Assembly (NCBI GenBank): GCA_029931535.1
Contig: JAQPZY010001579.1
Span: forward strand, 457,001 to 521,000
From: Margaritifera margaritifera
Lineage: Eukaryota > Mollusca > Bivalvia > Unionida > Margaritiferidae
Direction: 5' to 3'
DNA length: 64,000 nucleotides
The translations under genes were made by a program, and so were the position numbers. How positions within the stretch are numbered: the first letter of the stretch is position 1; every line of letters begins with the position of its first letter. Below, piece by piece: positions 1-11,300 of the stretch. The notes beneath the pieces are model-generated. The model made no database searches. It was given only the letters and a program-made list of their open reading frames with translations, and was not told where the DNA came from.

Positions 1-1589
1 TGCATTTTTGCGTATAGCGACGTTATAATTCCTCTATAAGCAGCGTGATATAAAAGGGTACTAGATCTTGAGGGGTAGGTGGGTTAGCTCTTCTGCGGAC
101 ATGCATCTCTAACTAGTCTCCGTGACTTACTGGCAAGACGGCGATGATGTCAAAGAAAATGTCAGTTTCCTTAATATCTTTAGATCTGGAAATAACACGG
201 ACTTAAACACGCTCGCCAAGTGTCTTGGATACCATGCCTACTCTCCGGGGTTTGTTTTTCTGGCAAATTACTGTGATGCAGCAGAGAGCGTCTTTTTCGA
301 ATATACCTTTTTTTTTTTTTTCGGGGGGGGGGTCTTTTTCTGTTGTTGTAACGAGTGATAGAGGGATTTCCATATTCCGGGGGAAAGATTATTACCGAGT
401 ACGTTTCGCCAAACACCACGTTAGTATTGTACTATCAATCCAGCCCGTGACCTCCGATGGCAGTACTTTGGCTGTTGTTCCGACAAAGAAATCGCTAATA
501 ATATATATTGCTCCCGGCTGGGCTTAGGATGTTCTGGGTAACCCTAGTGTTCTATGTCCATCTGCTCTGCATCTTCGTTTCACCCCAGTCTGAACCGGTA
601 CTTGTCAGCCCCAAGGAGCCGCATATACTGCGCACCATTAGTTTGTATTCTTTGTCAATATCATGCACTTTTTGTGCGAGCAGCACCAATACTTCGTCGT
701 CAATTATTGGAGTGGCAGGCGGTATGAATGGTTCGCGTTCCTTGCCTATGTCCTCCATTTTTTTTTTTTTTTTTTTTTTTTTTGCGTCTTCAAGCTAAGT
801 TTAGAGCCAATTCTAATTGCAAAAGCCGAAGATAGAGTGGCTGAAAATCCCGACCGCGACGCTTGTATTTTGACGTTGAAACCCTTGCACTGGATGGTGT
901 CTCCTGCAGCAAACATAGACGCAAAGCTAGTTGTAAAGCCTTCGTGTGAGACGATAGAGGAAATGACAGACTGGTTACTGCTGTCAGAATGTGAATGTAC
1001 GACTCCCATTTACACGAATTGAAAGAGTTGTCCACGTTTCGTCACCATGATTTTCATGGAGGTTAATGAAAATAAAACCTGCGGCCGGGATAGTGCTAGT
1101 GTTGTTTTTGTTGCTAAGGGTAAAAGCACAACTTTTTGAAAGCTTTGGGTTGAATCTCACCGAGAGTAACTAGACGCATTTATTACGGTCATTCCGCTAA
1201 CCGATGTGATATTGTCGGCCTTTACGTACACGACCTTTAAGGCAGCACTAATACGTTTGTTTACGCTGACAGTTCATATGGAATAGTAGTTTCTTGCACT
1301 TGTAGTTAAAACAAAACAAAAAAATAAAAACGTGTTAACAGCGGAACGCATTTGCATGATGTCTGCTTCATACCTCCTTTACACATGGAGTCATAATTGG
1401 TGGTCTTGAAGTCGGGTATTCGATGATTGGCAAACACTTCTTAAAAATAAAACAGGTCCACCTTGGTCCCCTATACTTCGAAGATGCAGCAATGGCCGTA
1501 ACCATCACAGCGCTGATCATTTGGAAGCAGGACATGCTAATTAAACAATGCAACATTCCTGCTAATATCATAAAGTACCGCTCAAATAT
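1..1589. other. Unassigned, relatively GC-rich stretch
   Basis: This stretch is richer in G and C than the flanking DNA and lacks the usual microsatellites. It contains an odd T14-C-G10 homopolymer block at 308-332 and a run of 26 T at 758-783. Several open frames of 60-120 codons exist on both strands, but none matches a family I recognise and no exon chain could be built. It may hold part of an unrecognised gene or an old insertion. Confidence 0.3.
552..1009 (-). other. Coding-like segment split by a poly(A) run
   Basis: On the minus strand an 87-codon frame (1009-746) runs into the A26 tract and is followed by a 68-codon frame (758-552) starting with Met directly after the tract. Both have mixed, non-repetitive amino-acid composition. 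I do not recognise the product. The A-run could be the tail of an inserted retro-copy or simply a microsatellite in noncoding DNA. No splice pattern was established, so this is only a region to check against transcripts. Confidence 0.2.
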
Positions 1590-2340
1590 CCAATATTGAA
1601 AATCATGTTATCACTGCTTCGCCTGAATGAATGACCATATCAGCGTTGTTTTCACTTAAAGACTGCTTATGATGTCTAGTTGGTCGTAAATGAAAATGGC
1701 CATCTTGAAAATGTTGTTATCACTACTTCTCGTGAATGAATGATCTTATCAGCATTATAGTTTTCACTGAAAGACTTTTATGATGTTTAGTTGGCTGTAA
1801 ATGAAAATGGTGCAATATGGCTGATACAATGGCCATTTGAACAATCGTAGAATCGCTGCTTCTCCTAGATGGCGGGTTATACCGACGTCGTGTTTTCACC
1901 AGAAGACTTCTTACGCTGTCTAGTTAGTCTTAAATGGAAATGGTGCGCATCTGATATCCAATATGGTCACCATGGTAGCCATCTTGAAAATCTTATTATC
2001 GTTACTCCTCTTAAATGGAAAGTCATTATTTTGACATTGGGTTTTCATGAGAAGGGTTCTTATGGTGTCGACTTGGTCCTAAATGAAAATAACGCAGCTT
2101 GACTCTTAATATTGTTATCTTGAAATCTTGTTATTGTTACTCCTCCAAAACGGAAATTCATATCAACATGGGGTTTTCACCAGAACACTTCTTATAATGT
2201 CTCGTTAATCCTAGATGAAAATATTGCTGGTCTGATGTTCGATATGACCACCATTGTGGCCATCTTGAAAATTTTGTTATTGCAACTCCTCTTAAATGGA
2301 AAGTCATTTTGACATGGTTTCTGTATCTGAAGATTAATCT
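1590..2340. repeat. Degenerate tandem array, units of about 110-150 bp
   Basis: The same series of landmarks recurs five or six times: a 'GTTATCACTACTTCTC'-like start, a 'TTTTCACTGAAAGACT'-like middle near 1650, 1760, 1893, 2041 and 2173, then 'TAAATGAAAATGG' and 'GGCCATCTTGAAAAT'. Unit lengths vary from about 110 to 150 bp and copies have diverged substantially. The short open frames across it are by-products of the repeat. Confidence 0.7.
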
Positions 2341-2398
2341 TATCATTTCATGAAATTTCAATTTTTCACAACCACCGGTTTTCTACAGCTCCACACAG

Positions 2399-2399
<1 letters not shown>

Positions 2400-2482
<83 letters not shown>
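2400..2482. repeat. Compound (TA)n(GT)n microsatellite
   Basis: About 20 TA units are followed directly by about 21 GT units. Open frames here translate only to IY and CV repeats. Confidence 0.95.
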
Positions 2483-2484
<2 letters not shown>

Positions 2485-2689
2485 CTATTTATTTATAGTT
2501 TTATCTGTTTGCCTATCCAACTATCTCTGTATGTCTCTCCATATCTCTATATGTCTATCGTACATGAGTACATGTATAGACGCTGGATGTCGAGAGAAAA
2601 ACCCTAGTGTTCAAACCATATAGCTAATAAGACCATTTTCCTGGAGTCCCACTGCACTATTCGTCATATTAGCGGTTTTTCCACCCAAA

Positions 2690-2810
<121 letters not shown>

Positions 2811-3075
2811 GAAATGGATGAAAACGCAAATACAAAACAGTCTACCAACGTTTCGAGCTAAACAGGCTCTTCGTCAGGGGAAGAAACAATTTGCATCAAT
2901 AAAACAAACACTAAGCACAAAAGCCAAGAGAAATTATTGAATTCTACATCTTTCAATGACGGGCAAATAAACAAACAAAGGATAATGAATAGAAGAAAGA
3001 AAGAAGACAAAATTACAAAACAGTCTACATGGTTAAACTATATATCTATGTTATACTGCCAAAAGCCCAACAAAA
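2811..3075 (-). mobile_element. Penelope-like repeat fragment, copy 1
   Basis: This segment shares a collinear block of about 200 bp with 36296-36494, including the 'CTCTTCGTC' motif, a 'CACAAAAGC..AAGA' stretch, 'AATAAACAAACAAA' and an 'AGCCCAACAAA.TTGTGTAA' end. On the minus strand it carries a hammerhead-ribozyme-like core of the kind known from Penelope-like retroelements. Both copies lie beside (TA)n tracts. No reverse transcriptase is present, so it is a terminal fragment. Family assignment is inferred from the ribozyme-like motif and microsatellite association. Confidence 0.45.
2840..2877 (-). ncRNA. Hammerhead-ribozyme-like core
   Basis: Read on the minus strand, CTGACGA is followed by one A, a 4-bp stem (GAGC/GCTC) with a 7-nt loop, and GAAA directly after the stem. 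This matches the conserved hammerhead order CUGANGA, stem II, GAAA, except for the extra A. A convincing stem I pairing was not seen, so activity is doubtful. Such motifs are documented in Penelope-like elements. Confidence 0.4.
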
Positions 3076-3267
3076 TTGTGTAAACAAATTAAAAGACGTG
3101 TGTCACGCAGAGGCCCAAAGTGTTTTGACCTAATTCCAGGCTGGGAACAAAGGACTGACACCATGTGTGATGAAAAATCAACGCCGTCATCAAAATGTGC
3201 GGAAGAAATTAAATCTCTAAAGTTATGCATGGAGGCACTAAGGAAGTATGACAAGAGCATAGTATAG
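3076..3267 (+). other. Short open frame with evenly spaced cysteines
   Basis: A 63-codon frame with mixed composition follows the Penelope-like fragment. Three of its cysteines are each separated by nine residues (C-x9-C-x9-C), which loosely resembles CHCH spacing but lacks the usual paired-helix arrangement. No homolog is recognised. It could be an exon, part of the neighbouring repeat, or chance. Confidence 0.2.
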
Positions 3268-3287
3268 CCGGATAATGGACAATAATT

Positions 3288-3400
3288 CAAATAATAATAA
3301 GAAGAAGAAGAAGAAGAAGAAAAGTCACGATAATAATAATAATAATAATTTTATAATAATAATAATAATAATAAAAATAATAATAATAAAAACAATAATA
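3288..3400. repeat. (AAT)n/(AAG)n compound microsatellite
   Basis: Alternating AAT and AAG trinucleotide runs, giving poly-N, poly-K and poly-I frames that are not genes. Confidence 0.9.
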
Positions 3401-3714
3401 ATTATACACCTAAAGAGTTACGGAATATTTACTTGGGTAAATATTATCGCAAAAATTACGTACGTCTGATAAACGGACTCCTGGTTGTAGTTTTGATAAG
3501 ATTGCATTAGGAAAGTTAGACTTTTTAATTTAGGCCGAACTCTCCATGAGTTTTCAATTGAAGTATCCAGTATCGTTCCTTGCGTTCGGTCCACCCCAGG
3601 TATATATGGTAAATTAAAACTTTAAGATACATTACTCTTTGATTTTGTAGCTTATTTCTACTAAAAACTTACAGCCATACTCAAAGCTTTGAATCACATT
3701 GAAACCTCTCAAAA

Positions 3715-4356
3715 AAAACAAATTACATCATCTTTTCGGATTCCCGTTCCACTTTGAAAGCCTTGCATAATCATACAAATCTTACAACCAGTTAATATCC
3801 CAGCTATTACAGAAACATTATATTCTAATGCAGTCTGGAAGAAGTAGTATGCACTGTTAGCTGCCTGGTCACATTAGCATAAAGGGTCATGAAAGAGGAG
3901 ATAAAGCAGCTAAAACTACCCTGCAGTTAATTCGTTTCCGAATGGAATATTCCTTATACTGACTTCAAATATTGTATAAATCAACATGTTCATCATACTT
4001 GGCTAAATATGTGGAATGAAAACTCCACAAACAAACTTAAGAACATCAAACCTACTACAGGTACGTGGTATCCCTCGTATAGAACAAGTCGGAGAGATGA
4101 CGTGGTATTGTGCTGATTGCGTATGGGACACACATAATTGACTCATGGATACCTCTTGAAGGGTGAACCTCGACCAAAGTGTGTATCCTGCCAGTGTTCA
4201 CTGACAGTAGAGCACATTCTTGTCGAGAGTGTCGATTTCCACCTTGTGAGACAGAAGTATTTTGACGTGAACCGCTTGAAGAAACTGTATGAGGACGTAC
4301 CACCTGAGAAAATCTTGGAGTATTTAATGGAATCCGGATTGTACAATACATTTTAA
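3715..4356 (+). pseudogene. Non-LTR retrotransposon 3' relic (RNase H and C-terminal tail)
   Basis: Near 3727 a reading frame gives 'IIFSDSRSTLKALHN', typical of the first catalytic strand of an RNase H domain. Near 3860 follows 'LPGHISIKGHERGDKAAK', the usual RNase H end with a G-H-x-x-G-x-E/D-like pattern. The last intact frame (4138-4356, 72 codons) has the C-x2-C and 'TVEHIL' pattern found at the C-terminus of jockey-like non-LTR polyproteins. Several frame changes separate these blocks, and the reverse transcriptase is absent upstream, as expected of a 5'-truncated copy. It is inactive. Confidence 0.75.
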
Positions 4357-5233
4357 TAATGTTTTCAGGATTTTACATGTGTTACTTTTATCTGTTGTTT
4401 CAGATACATTTCACAGACTTTAAACATCGTTACGTTTTAAATTTATCTTGTAGTTAATGGTTACATTTATTCGGAAGGCTTTATCTTCCTAAATTTTGTG
4501 CAATTCATTTTTACATTTTTCGAACTTTACCTTTAGTTGGCACTACATAGCCACTTTGTGCTGAGATGCCGGAAAAATTACTACATACATTCAATTCATG
4601 TCGCCTGAAAACAAGGATTCTTGTTTAAATTTTTATAAGAAAAGTATTTGGAAGGTATTTTCAGAGTATATCGGGTTTTTTTTAGCCGTCATAAAAATTG
4701 CGAATTTTGTAAAAGAGGTATTTGAAAGTTTTCATGACTGTAATTTTACCCGAGTATATTATATTAGCTTTTTCTTTGTGTAATCCACTGATGTGCTGTC
4801 GTTACGTAACTAAAAATTCCAAATTCAAAAATATTTCCAAAGATCTTGGTAAATTAATGTCTCAAATTGCAAAGATAATATTTCATGAGAAAAATATTGT
4901 ACTAATAGAAGTACCTATACATGCATATCGAAGTCCCAATAAAATCCTAAAAATGTTCAGTCCATTTGTACAATTTGCACCCCACAAGAACCATCCGCCA
5001 TACGGTTGGTATTCAATTTTAACGGGTATTATTTTTAATTCAGTAACTGAAAACCAGTTAGTAATTACGCATGGTTTATGATGTATATAAAAACTCGTAA
5101 GATCTCTACAACTAGGTTAAATGTTTTTTAAAAAAAATTACAATTTCTTCTCGCATTTGTGATAAAATGACCTTTCAGCCCTAATTCATATTTTCTCACT
5201 GTTATAAGCGACTGTATTTCTTTTACCATTCAG
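4357..5233. other. Noncoding DNA before the first recognised SAMHD1-like exon
   Basis: AT-rich sequence. The first 200 bp probably represent the 3' untranslated end of the non-LTR relic. Open frames of 60-119 codons are present but are low-complexity, rich in I, F, K and Y, and show no family signature. No upstream exon encoding a SAM domain was recognised. Confidence 0.5.
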
Positions 5234-5394
5234 ATTGTGTTGGATCCTCTACATGGTGTGATAGAGCTAGATCCATTAGCTGTCAAAATCATTGACACAA
5301 GAGAGTTTCAAAGACTGCGGCTTGTGAAGCAGCTTGGTTGCACAGATTATGTGTACCCTGGCGCAACTCATACACGGTTTTCACACAGTATTGG
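5234..5394 (+). CDS. SAMHD1-like: SAMHD1-like exon A (HD domain start)
   Basis: Acceptor TTCAG ends at 5233 and donor GTTTGT starts at 5395. The exon encodes the '[12 protein letters not shown]' entry to the HD domain, the allosteric '[17 protein letters not shown]' segment and the 'TRFSHSIG' motif with the first metal-binding His. It ends after two bases of a Gly codon (phase 2). Reading through the donor gives a stop within 14 codons. An upstream exon must exist because no initiator Met precedes it in frame. Confidence 0.9.
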
Positions 5395-8300
5395 GTTTGT
5401 ATATCATTGCAGTACTCTCAATACTTATTTCTAGTAAGGCTGTTGTGGGCGATAATTGAAAGCAGTTTCCTTATTCTTTTTTGTACGCGGCTTATTTTGC
5501 AGGATATCGCAAAATGGTCGCTTATTTCTATCGTATATTTCTTTTTTAAATTTTAAGCCTTTTCAGTTATCCTATTGATTTGGAATGTTGACTTGCCCAA
5601 GATGTTATAATGATATTTGTGATATGAGTTGTTATGGGGGCCACCATAGTCACAAACGGGCTTGTATGGTCACAAATGGCATTAAAAATTAGGCCAAGAT
5701 TTTGATTTAGGCTGGTATGAGCACAAGCAAAATTTAATATTGAAAACGTACAAAGGTTTAAAATTGTGGGCCACTATGGCCACACGGGGATTTTAACATT
5801 GTGAACCACTATGAGTAGAAGGGGAATTTACCATTGTCGGACGTCATGGGAAAAAATTGGAATTTAACATTTTGGGACGGTGTGTGGGAAATGAGAAGAA
5901 AACAAGAGAAGAAAGTGGAGATTGAAGGAGAAGAAGAAGAAGAAGAAGAAGAAGAAGAAGAAGAAGAAGAAGAAGAAGAATCAAAACTCACTCCTTCATA
6001 TAAATTCATAAACATGAAACTAACAAGAAAAATACACTTCGTGAAATGATTGCAATTTATTATGATTCTTATCTTACCTAAGTGAAAATAAAAATTAAAT
6101 TGATTTGTTTTTTAATATCATTATTAGTAACAGGATGTACACACACAAACACAAACACACACACACACACAACCTTTATAACATCCCACAGACCATTACA
6201 CAGACCACTAGAAAGAGGGGGAGGGTTAAAATTTGTGATCTTAAATATTGTAATTATTTAAGTTTTTCTTAAAGTGTTGTATTTTTCCAATGTCTGAATT
6301 TTTGTCCAATTTTGAAAACGTTTATAAATTTGTTACAGTTCTTTAATTTTGTATTTGTTTCCAAATTTTAACAATTTGAGTTTTGTTTCTACAATTTTTC
6401 ATTTATTTTTAAATTCTTACTTGTTTCACAATTTGTAAATGTTTTAACTGTTAAATTTTGCACATTTTTGACTTTTGTTAAGTTTTGTTACAGATTTTAA
6501 ATGTTTAATGTTTTTTTATCTTTTGCATTTTTTTTTATTTGTAACTTGCTAAAAATTGTAAAATTCTTAAATTTGAAAACTTGTAAAACAATTTTTAGAT
6601 TTTTAGAATCTTTAGGTAAAAATTACTACATTTTTTAATAATCTATTAACATTTTTCACTTTTTATGTTTTTATTTGCTTAATACTGAATTTGTGTGTAC
6701 TATTTTATATTGTATGTGTATTTTATAAAATATTCTGCAAATTTCTACTAAATTGTCTAAACTGATTTTACGGTATTTACATTTTGCATATTTTGTTTAC
6801 AATTGTTTATATGTAATTTTTCTAAACTGTATAATTTGCAATTGTATCATATTTAAACTTTACACACATTTTATTTTGTATCTTTTCGCAATTTTTATGT
6901 TAAATTTATAACATTGTGTTGAATTTTGAGAATATTTTCTATAATGTTTGGGTTTCTTCGTAATTTTCTTCTTTTAAGTTTTAGAAATGTTTACTTTTTT
7001 ATATAATTTTTATTTTTGAATTCTTTTATATTTGAAATTTATATTAAGATTTTATAAAAAAAATTATATTCTTAAAATTGTTAAAGTTTTCAAATTATAT
7101 TATTTGAAGAGTCATTTTTGTCACAATTCGTATAATTTCCTTCCTGATTTTGTAATTCTCCGCTAATAACCTTTTGCGTTTTTGATCTTAAGCACACATT
7201 TTAGACTAGGTCATATTTTGTCTTATGACATACCGGACTTTTTTAGGCTCTGTGTTAGTTTCATAATTTTAGTACGACTTTTAGTCTCGACCATATACAC
7301 ATGAAATATCCCAGCTTCTTTAAAATATCTACTAAATTCCGTGTCAGTTTCTAAATTTAAGTATTACTTTTAGTCTCCCTCTAATCGCCAACATGGGTGG
7401 AGTTTCAAAGGTCAGTATGTGTGGGTGTTGGTTAGTAGGTATGAATGTTAGTCGGTATGTGTGGGTGCTGGTCAGTAAGACTGGGTGTAAGTGACGCTCA
7501 ATTACCATATTTTTGTCAATGTGTTTGTTCTGGTCAGCAAGACTGTGTCTTTTTCAGTATCTATGAGTGTTGGCCAGTAGCTGTCTGTGTGTGTGTGTGT
7601 GTGTGTGTGGTCAGTAGGTGTGGGTAAGAATTTATGTTGGATTCAATGTGAAATTCCAATAGACCACCAAAGTGGTGTACAATGCTGAAGTCGCATCGGT
7701 GTCCAAAGTGCTCCCTTATGGGCAATTCGCATTTTCCCCTATACCATTCCGCAATGTTAAATTCTGACAATATTAAATTTCCCTTGCGCTCTGAGTGGCC
7801 TACAATGTTAAAGTCCCATTGTGGTCATAGTATCCTACGTTGTGACACCTATCAATGTTTTTAATAATAAACTCCCCTTGTAGATATACCAGCCCGAATG
7901 AAAATGACTGGTAATGTTAAATTCCCATGTGTGACCCCTACAACTACTGGAGACTATATGGACACGTTAGCTTGTAAATATATAACCTAATAAAGGTTCA
8001 GTTCTCCTACCATATTCTGGACAGATTTAGTCTCTCATAAATTGTACATGAATATTGTAGCAGTAACATACTAACTTAATTTAAACCTGTTTGTTGAAGT
8101 GACAAATACAGTATTCCCATGTTTCCCGTTGAGATTTTCAACTCTACCTACCTATATTAATTATCATTGAAGATACATACTCTAAATTACTTTTTTTCTG
8201 AATGAGAGAGAACAACAAAAAAAAGAAGGAAATTTCTCATGGCAATATACATGTATCTTATAATACGACTATGTACTCTCGGTACAAAATATACTGTTAT

Positions 8301-11300
8301 TGTTTTGCATGATAAGTTTTGACAAGACACCATTCTCGTTACTTTTCTATGTAGTAGTCTATATCCAGGGACATGCAGTTTACTTAGAACGGGGCAACAA
8401 AACCGTTGCAACTGTTGTTTCTTTGTCAATGAAATTCATGTCTTTAAAGAGTGTGTTTCTTTACATTTAGCGTTTATTATCTTACTTGCAAGATGATAGA
8501 GAGGTTACAGAGATGGGCCCCAGACGATCACAGCATAAAGCTGGAGGACTGGGAAGAGGAATGTATACGAATTGCTGCACTTTGTCATGATTTAGGTACG
8601 TTTGCAAATTTGCAATCTTTTAAAAGAGGTAAAAACTATACTGTATCGAAGGAATGTTGTATTATCTTTAAATTAGTAACCAAAATAAGGAATTTGGATA
8701 GTGATAAGACAATTTATTTATATTACTTTGCATAGTAAAGTTGTGTTGATGGTTCCAGACCACTAGTTAATTTGGCTTATTTTCATACAGCAGTATACAA
8801 TTATTATTCCATTGTGTTTTAACTTACTGTATCAATACCTTCAAATGATGATATAAACATTGATCACTTAAACTTTGTATACTTTTTTATAGGCAAATAT
8901 TAGAAACAAAGTAACATCTTTACATTACATGTAACATTTTAATCATCGAAAAACTTTGAAAACAAACTTAAAAAATAAGGAATTTAAGGGCCATATTTCT
9001 AAATGCCAAACACAAGATTTAGACAATCCTAAATAGCATTTATCAAACAATAATTTGAGTGTAATGTACTTCTTTAGGCATAGCTTCATTAGATAGATCT
9101 AAAAATACAACACGAGATCCCATGAATTTGATATCCAATTTGACTAAAAATAAAACCTCGACAACTTGGACTTGAAAAACGCTGTGCTAACTCACTACTA
9201 GTCCCTTAGTGCAGATCAGGACAAAATATTCAATAGCAAAACATGGACCACACTAATAAATTTTAGATTATATTGAACTGCATTATTGTATTTTCCAGGT
9301 AATGGACCTTTCTCACACATATACGAAGAGATATGTCAAGAAAGTCATGGACAGAATTGGCGATGGAAAGTGAGTTGAAACCTCATTCAATATATAATTT
9401 TAGTACTGCTGCTTTTGATCATACTTTAATCATAAAATAAGCGCATTTTTCATCATGTGCATTATTATTTGCCTTTATATTTTCTGAACTGGATATTTAA
9501 ATTTCTCTTTGATTGAAAGGTATTTTTAAAAAATTAAATGACATTAACTCAACATACAAGTTTCTCGTATTTATTTGAAACAAGGATGTCTGAAGAAAAT
9601 GTGAATTATATACTTAGTTAATTTTGCTCTCTCGGTTTCAAAACATGATTGGACATAAAACTGTGCTTATGGCGTATCTATCAGCAAAAATATATGTGAG
9701 TCATGTAATGACTCCATTCGATTTCTTGCTATGCTTTTAAGTGGGCACATGCGGTAATAGCGCAGATGGTTTGCATAATCAATGATTCGTTTTATCAATG
9801 TTATCGGTGTTAATAAATGGACCATTACACCTTGATGATGCAACCTTTGCTTTCGGGTAGGTTGTACCTTGTGTAAGGTGACAAACAAGCTGGTGAGATA
9901 TGCTCGGCTTAGATCGCTTGTTAAGAAATCAAACACTGGCGGAAGTGACTTTTTGTCAGACTATAATTTACAGTAGTAATGGAGCATACTCTGCCGATAA
10001 ATGGAACCCTATGCCGACAAGAGGAATTTAACACTACTCCATATGTTTAACATTTCTATGGCCCTATGCCGACAAGCGGAATTTAACATTAGACCACAGG
10101 ATTAACATTCTGAGACGGTATAGAGAATGGGAACTAGAATCTTAAAAACGTCGATAGGATTAACATTGTGGGACAATTTGATGACAACAATTAATCTGAC
10201 ATTAACCAATAGGGTTAAAATTAATAAAAACCCAATGCCGACAAAGGAAATTTAATACAAACTCATTTTAAAAGGTTGTAGGGTATGTTATGGTTAGAGA
10301 ATCTTATAAAACAACAGACGTTTATTTACATTATCCAATCCTGGAGTGAAAGGCACCTTTCATTTTTTAGTGTGGTAGAAAATGTCCAATGTCAATGCTC
10401 TATGGTTGTTTCTTAACTTTGTTACAAATATATTGTTTTCGTTTTTATCGCATTAGATTTTAATGTTCAGTGACATCTTACCTAAATGTAATGTACTGTT
10501 GGTGCTAAATGATAACGAAACATTGCTACACTGTCAGATAAGGTGAGAAATTGGCGTAAGGTAAGGTTTTTGTGTAATTTAGTGTTGTTAAATGTTCAGT
10601 TTGCGTTTTAACAAAACAAACAACATACATTGCTCTTATACTTGACTGATTAATCGAGAGAGCAAATGGTAACAAAAGATAGCGAGATACTGCTACACTC
10701 TCAGACAAGGTCAGAATTGGGAATAAGATAATGTTTTCGTGTACTTTAAGAGAGTTGTAGTCTCTGTTTTGTGAAAATATCAAACAGCATACATTGTTCT
10801 GCTACTAGACCGAGCAAATCATATAACATGATTGACCGATCCATGGTAACTGTCCAACATATAATCTAAATGACAAACACACACATCTGCTGAACAACAT
10901 CCACACCTACTCAGCAACACCCACACCTGCTAACCATCATCAACGCTTACTAAACAATACATAGTGTTACAGACTAGTACTTACACGTACTAACCAGCAC
11001 CCACGCTATCTAACCTGCACACAGTGTTATTGACCAGCACCCACCTCCATGACCAACACCCACATCTAATGACCAACACGCCACCTTACTTACCAGCACA
11101 CACTTCCACTGACCAACACACCTTCTTATTGACAATCACCTTTCTCTACTTACCAAACACCCACATCTACTCACCATCTGCTTACTCTACCCACCAACAT
11201 TCACTCCTTGTGAAAATATCAAACTATATACATTGTTCTGCTACTTGACCGATTTATCGACAGAGCAAAACATTTGAAATGATTGACCAATCCCCAGCCT

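Larger units (their letters stand above)
5630..7975. mobile_element. Foldback-like repeat element in intron A-B
   Basis: The left arm (5630-5890) is a minisatellite of units of about 35 bp resembling 'GGGCCACTATGGCCACA..' plus 'GGAATTTAACATTGTG'. The right arm (7625-7975) contains the same unit type in reverse complement ('CAATGTTAAA', 'GTGGCC', 'GTGGTCATAGT'). Inside the right arm (7395-7620) lies an inverted copy of the 'CTACTGACCAACACCCAC' minisatellite seen at 10.9-13.4 kb. Inverted arms made of tandem repeats are typical of foldback transposons. No transposase was found, so classification is inferred. Confidence 0.45.

Noticed and set aside
3076..3267. CHCH-type mitochondrial protein based on C-x9-C spacing
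   Set aside because: The cysteines do not form the twin pair expected of CHCH proteins, and the frame adjoins a repeat.
4722..5081. 119-codon frame just before SAMHD1-like exon A
   Set aside because: AT-driven composition, no SAM-domain pattern and no plausible splice connection to exon A.
5809..6049. Poly-Glu / poly-Ser frames
   Set aside because: Produced by the (GAA)n run; no coding sequence around it.
11024..11248. His/Thr/Leu-rich frame in intron C-D
   Set aside because: It is a translation of the 20-bp minisatellite and has no family signature.
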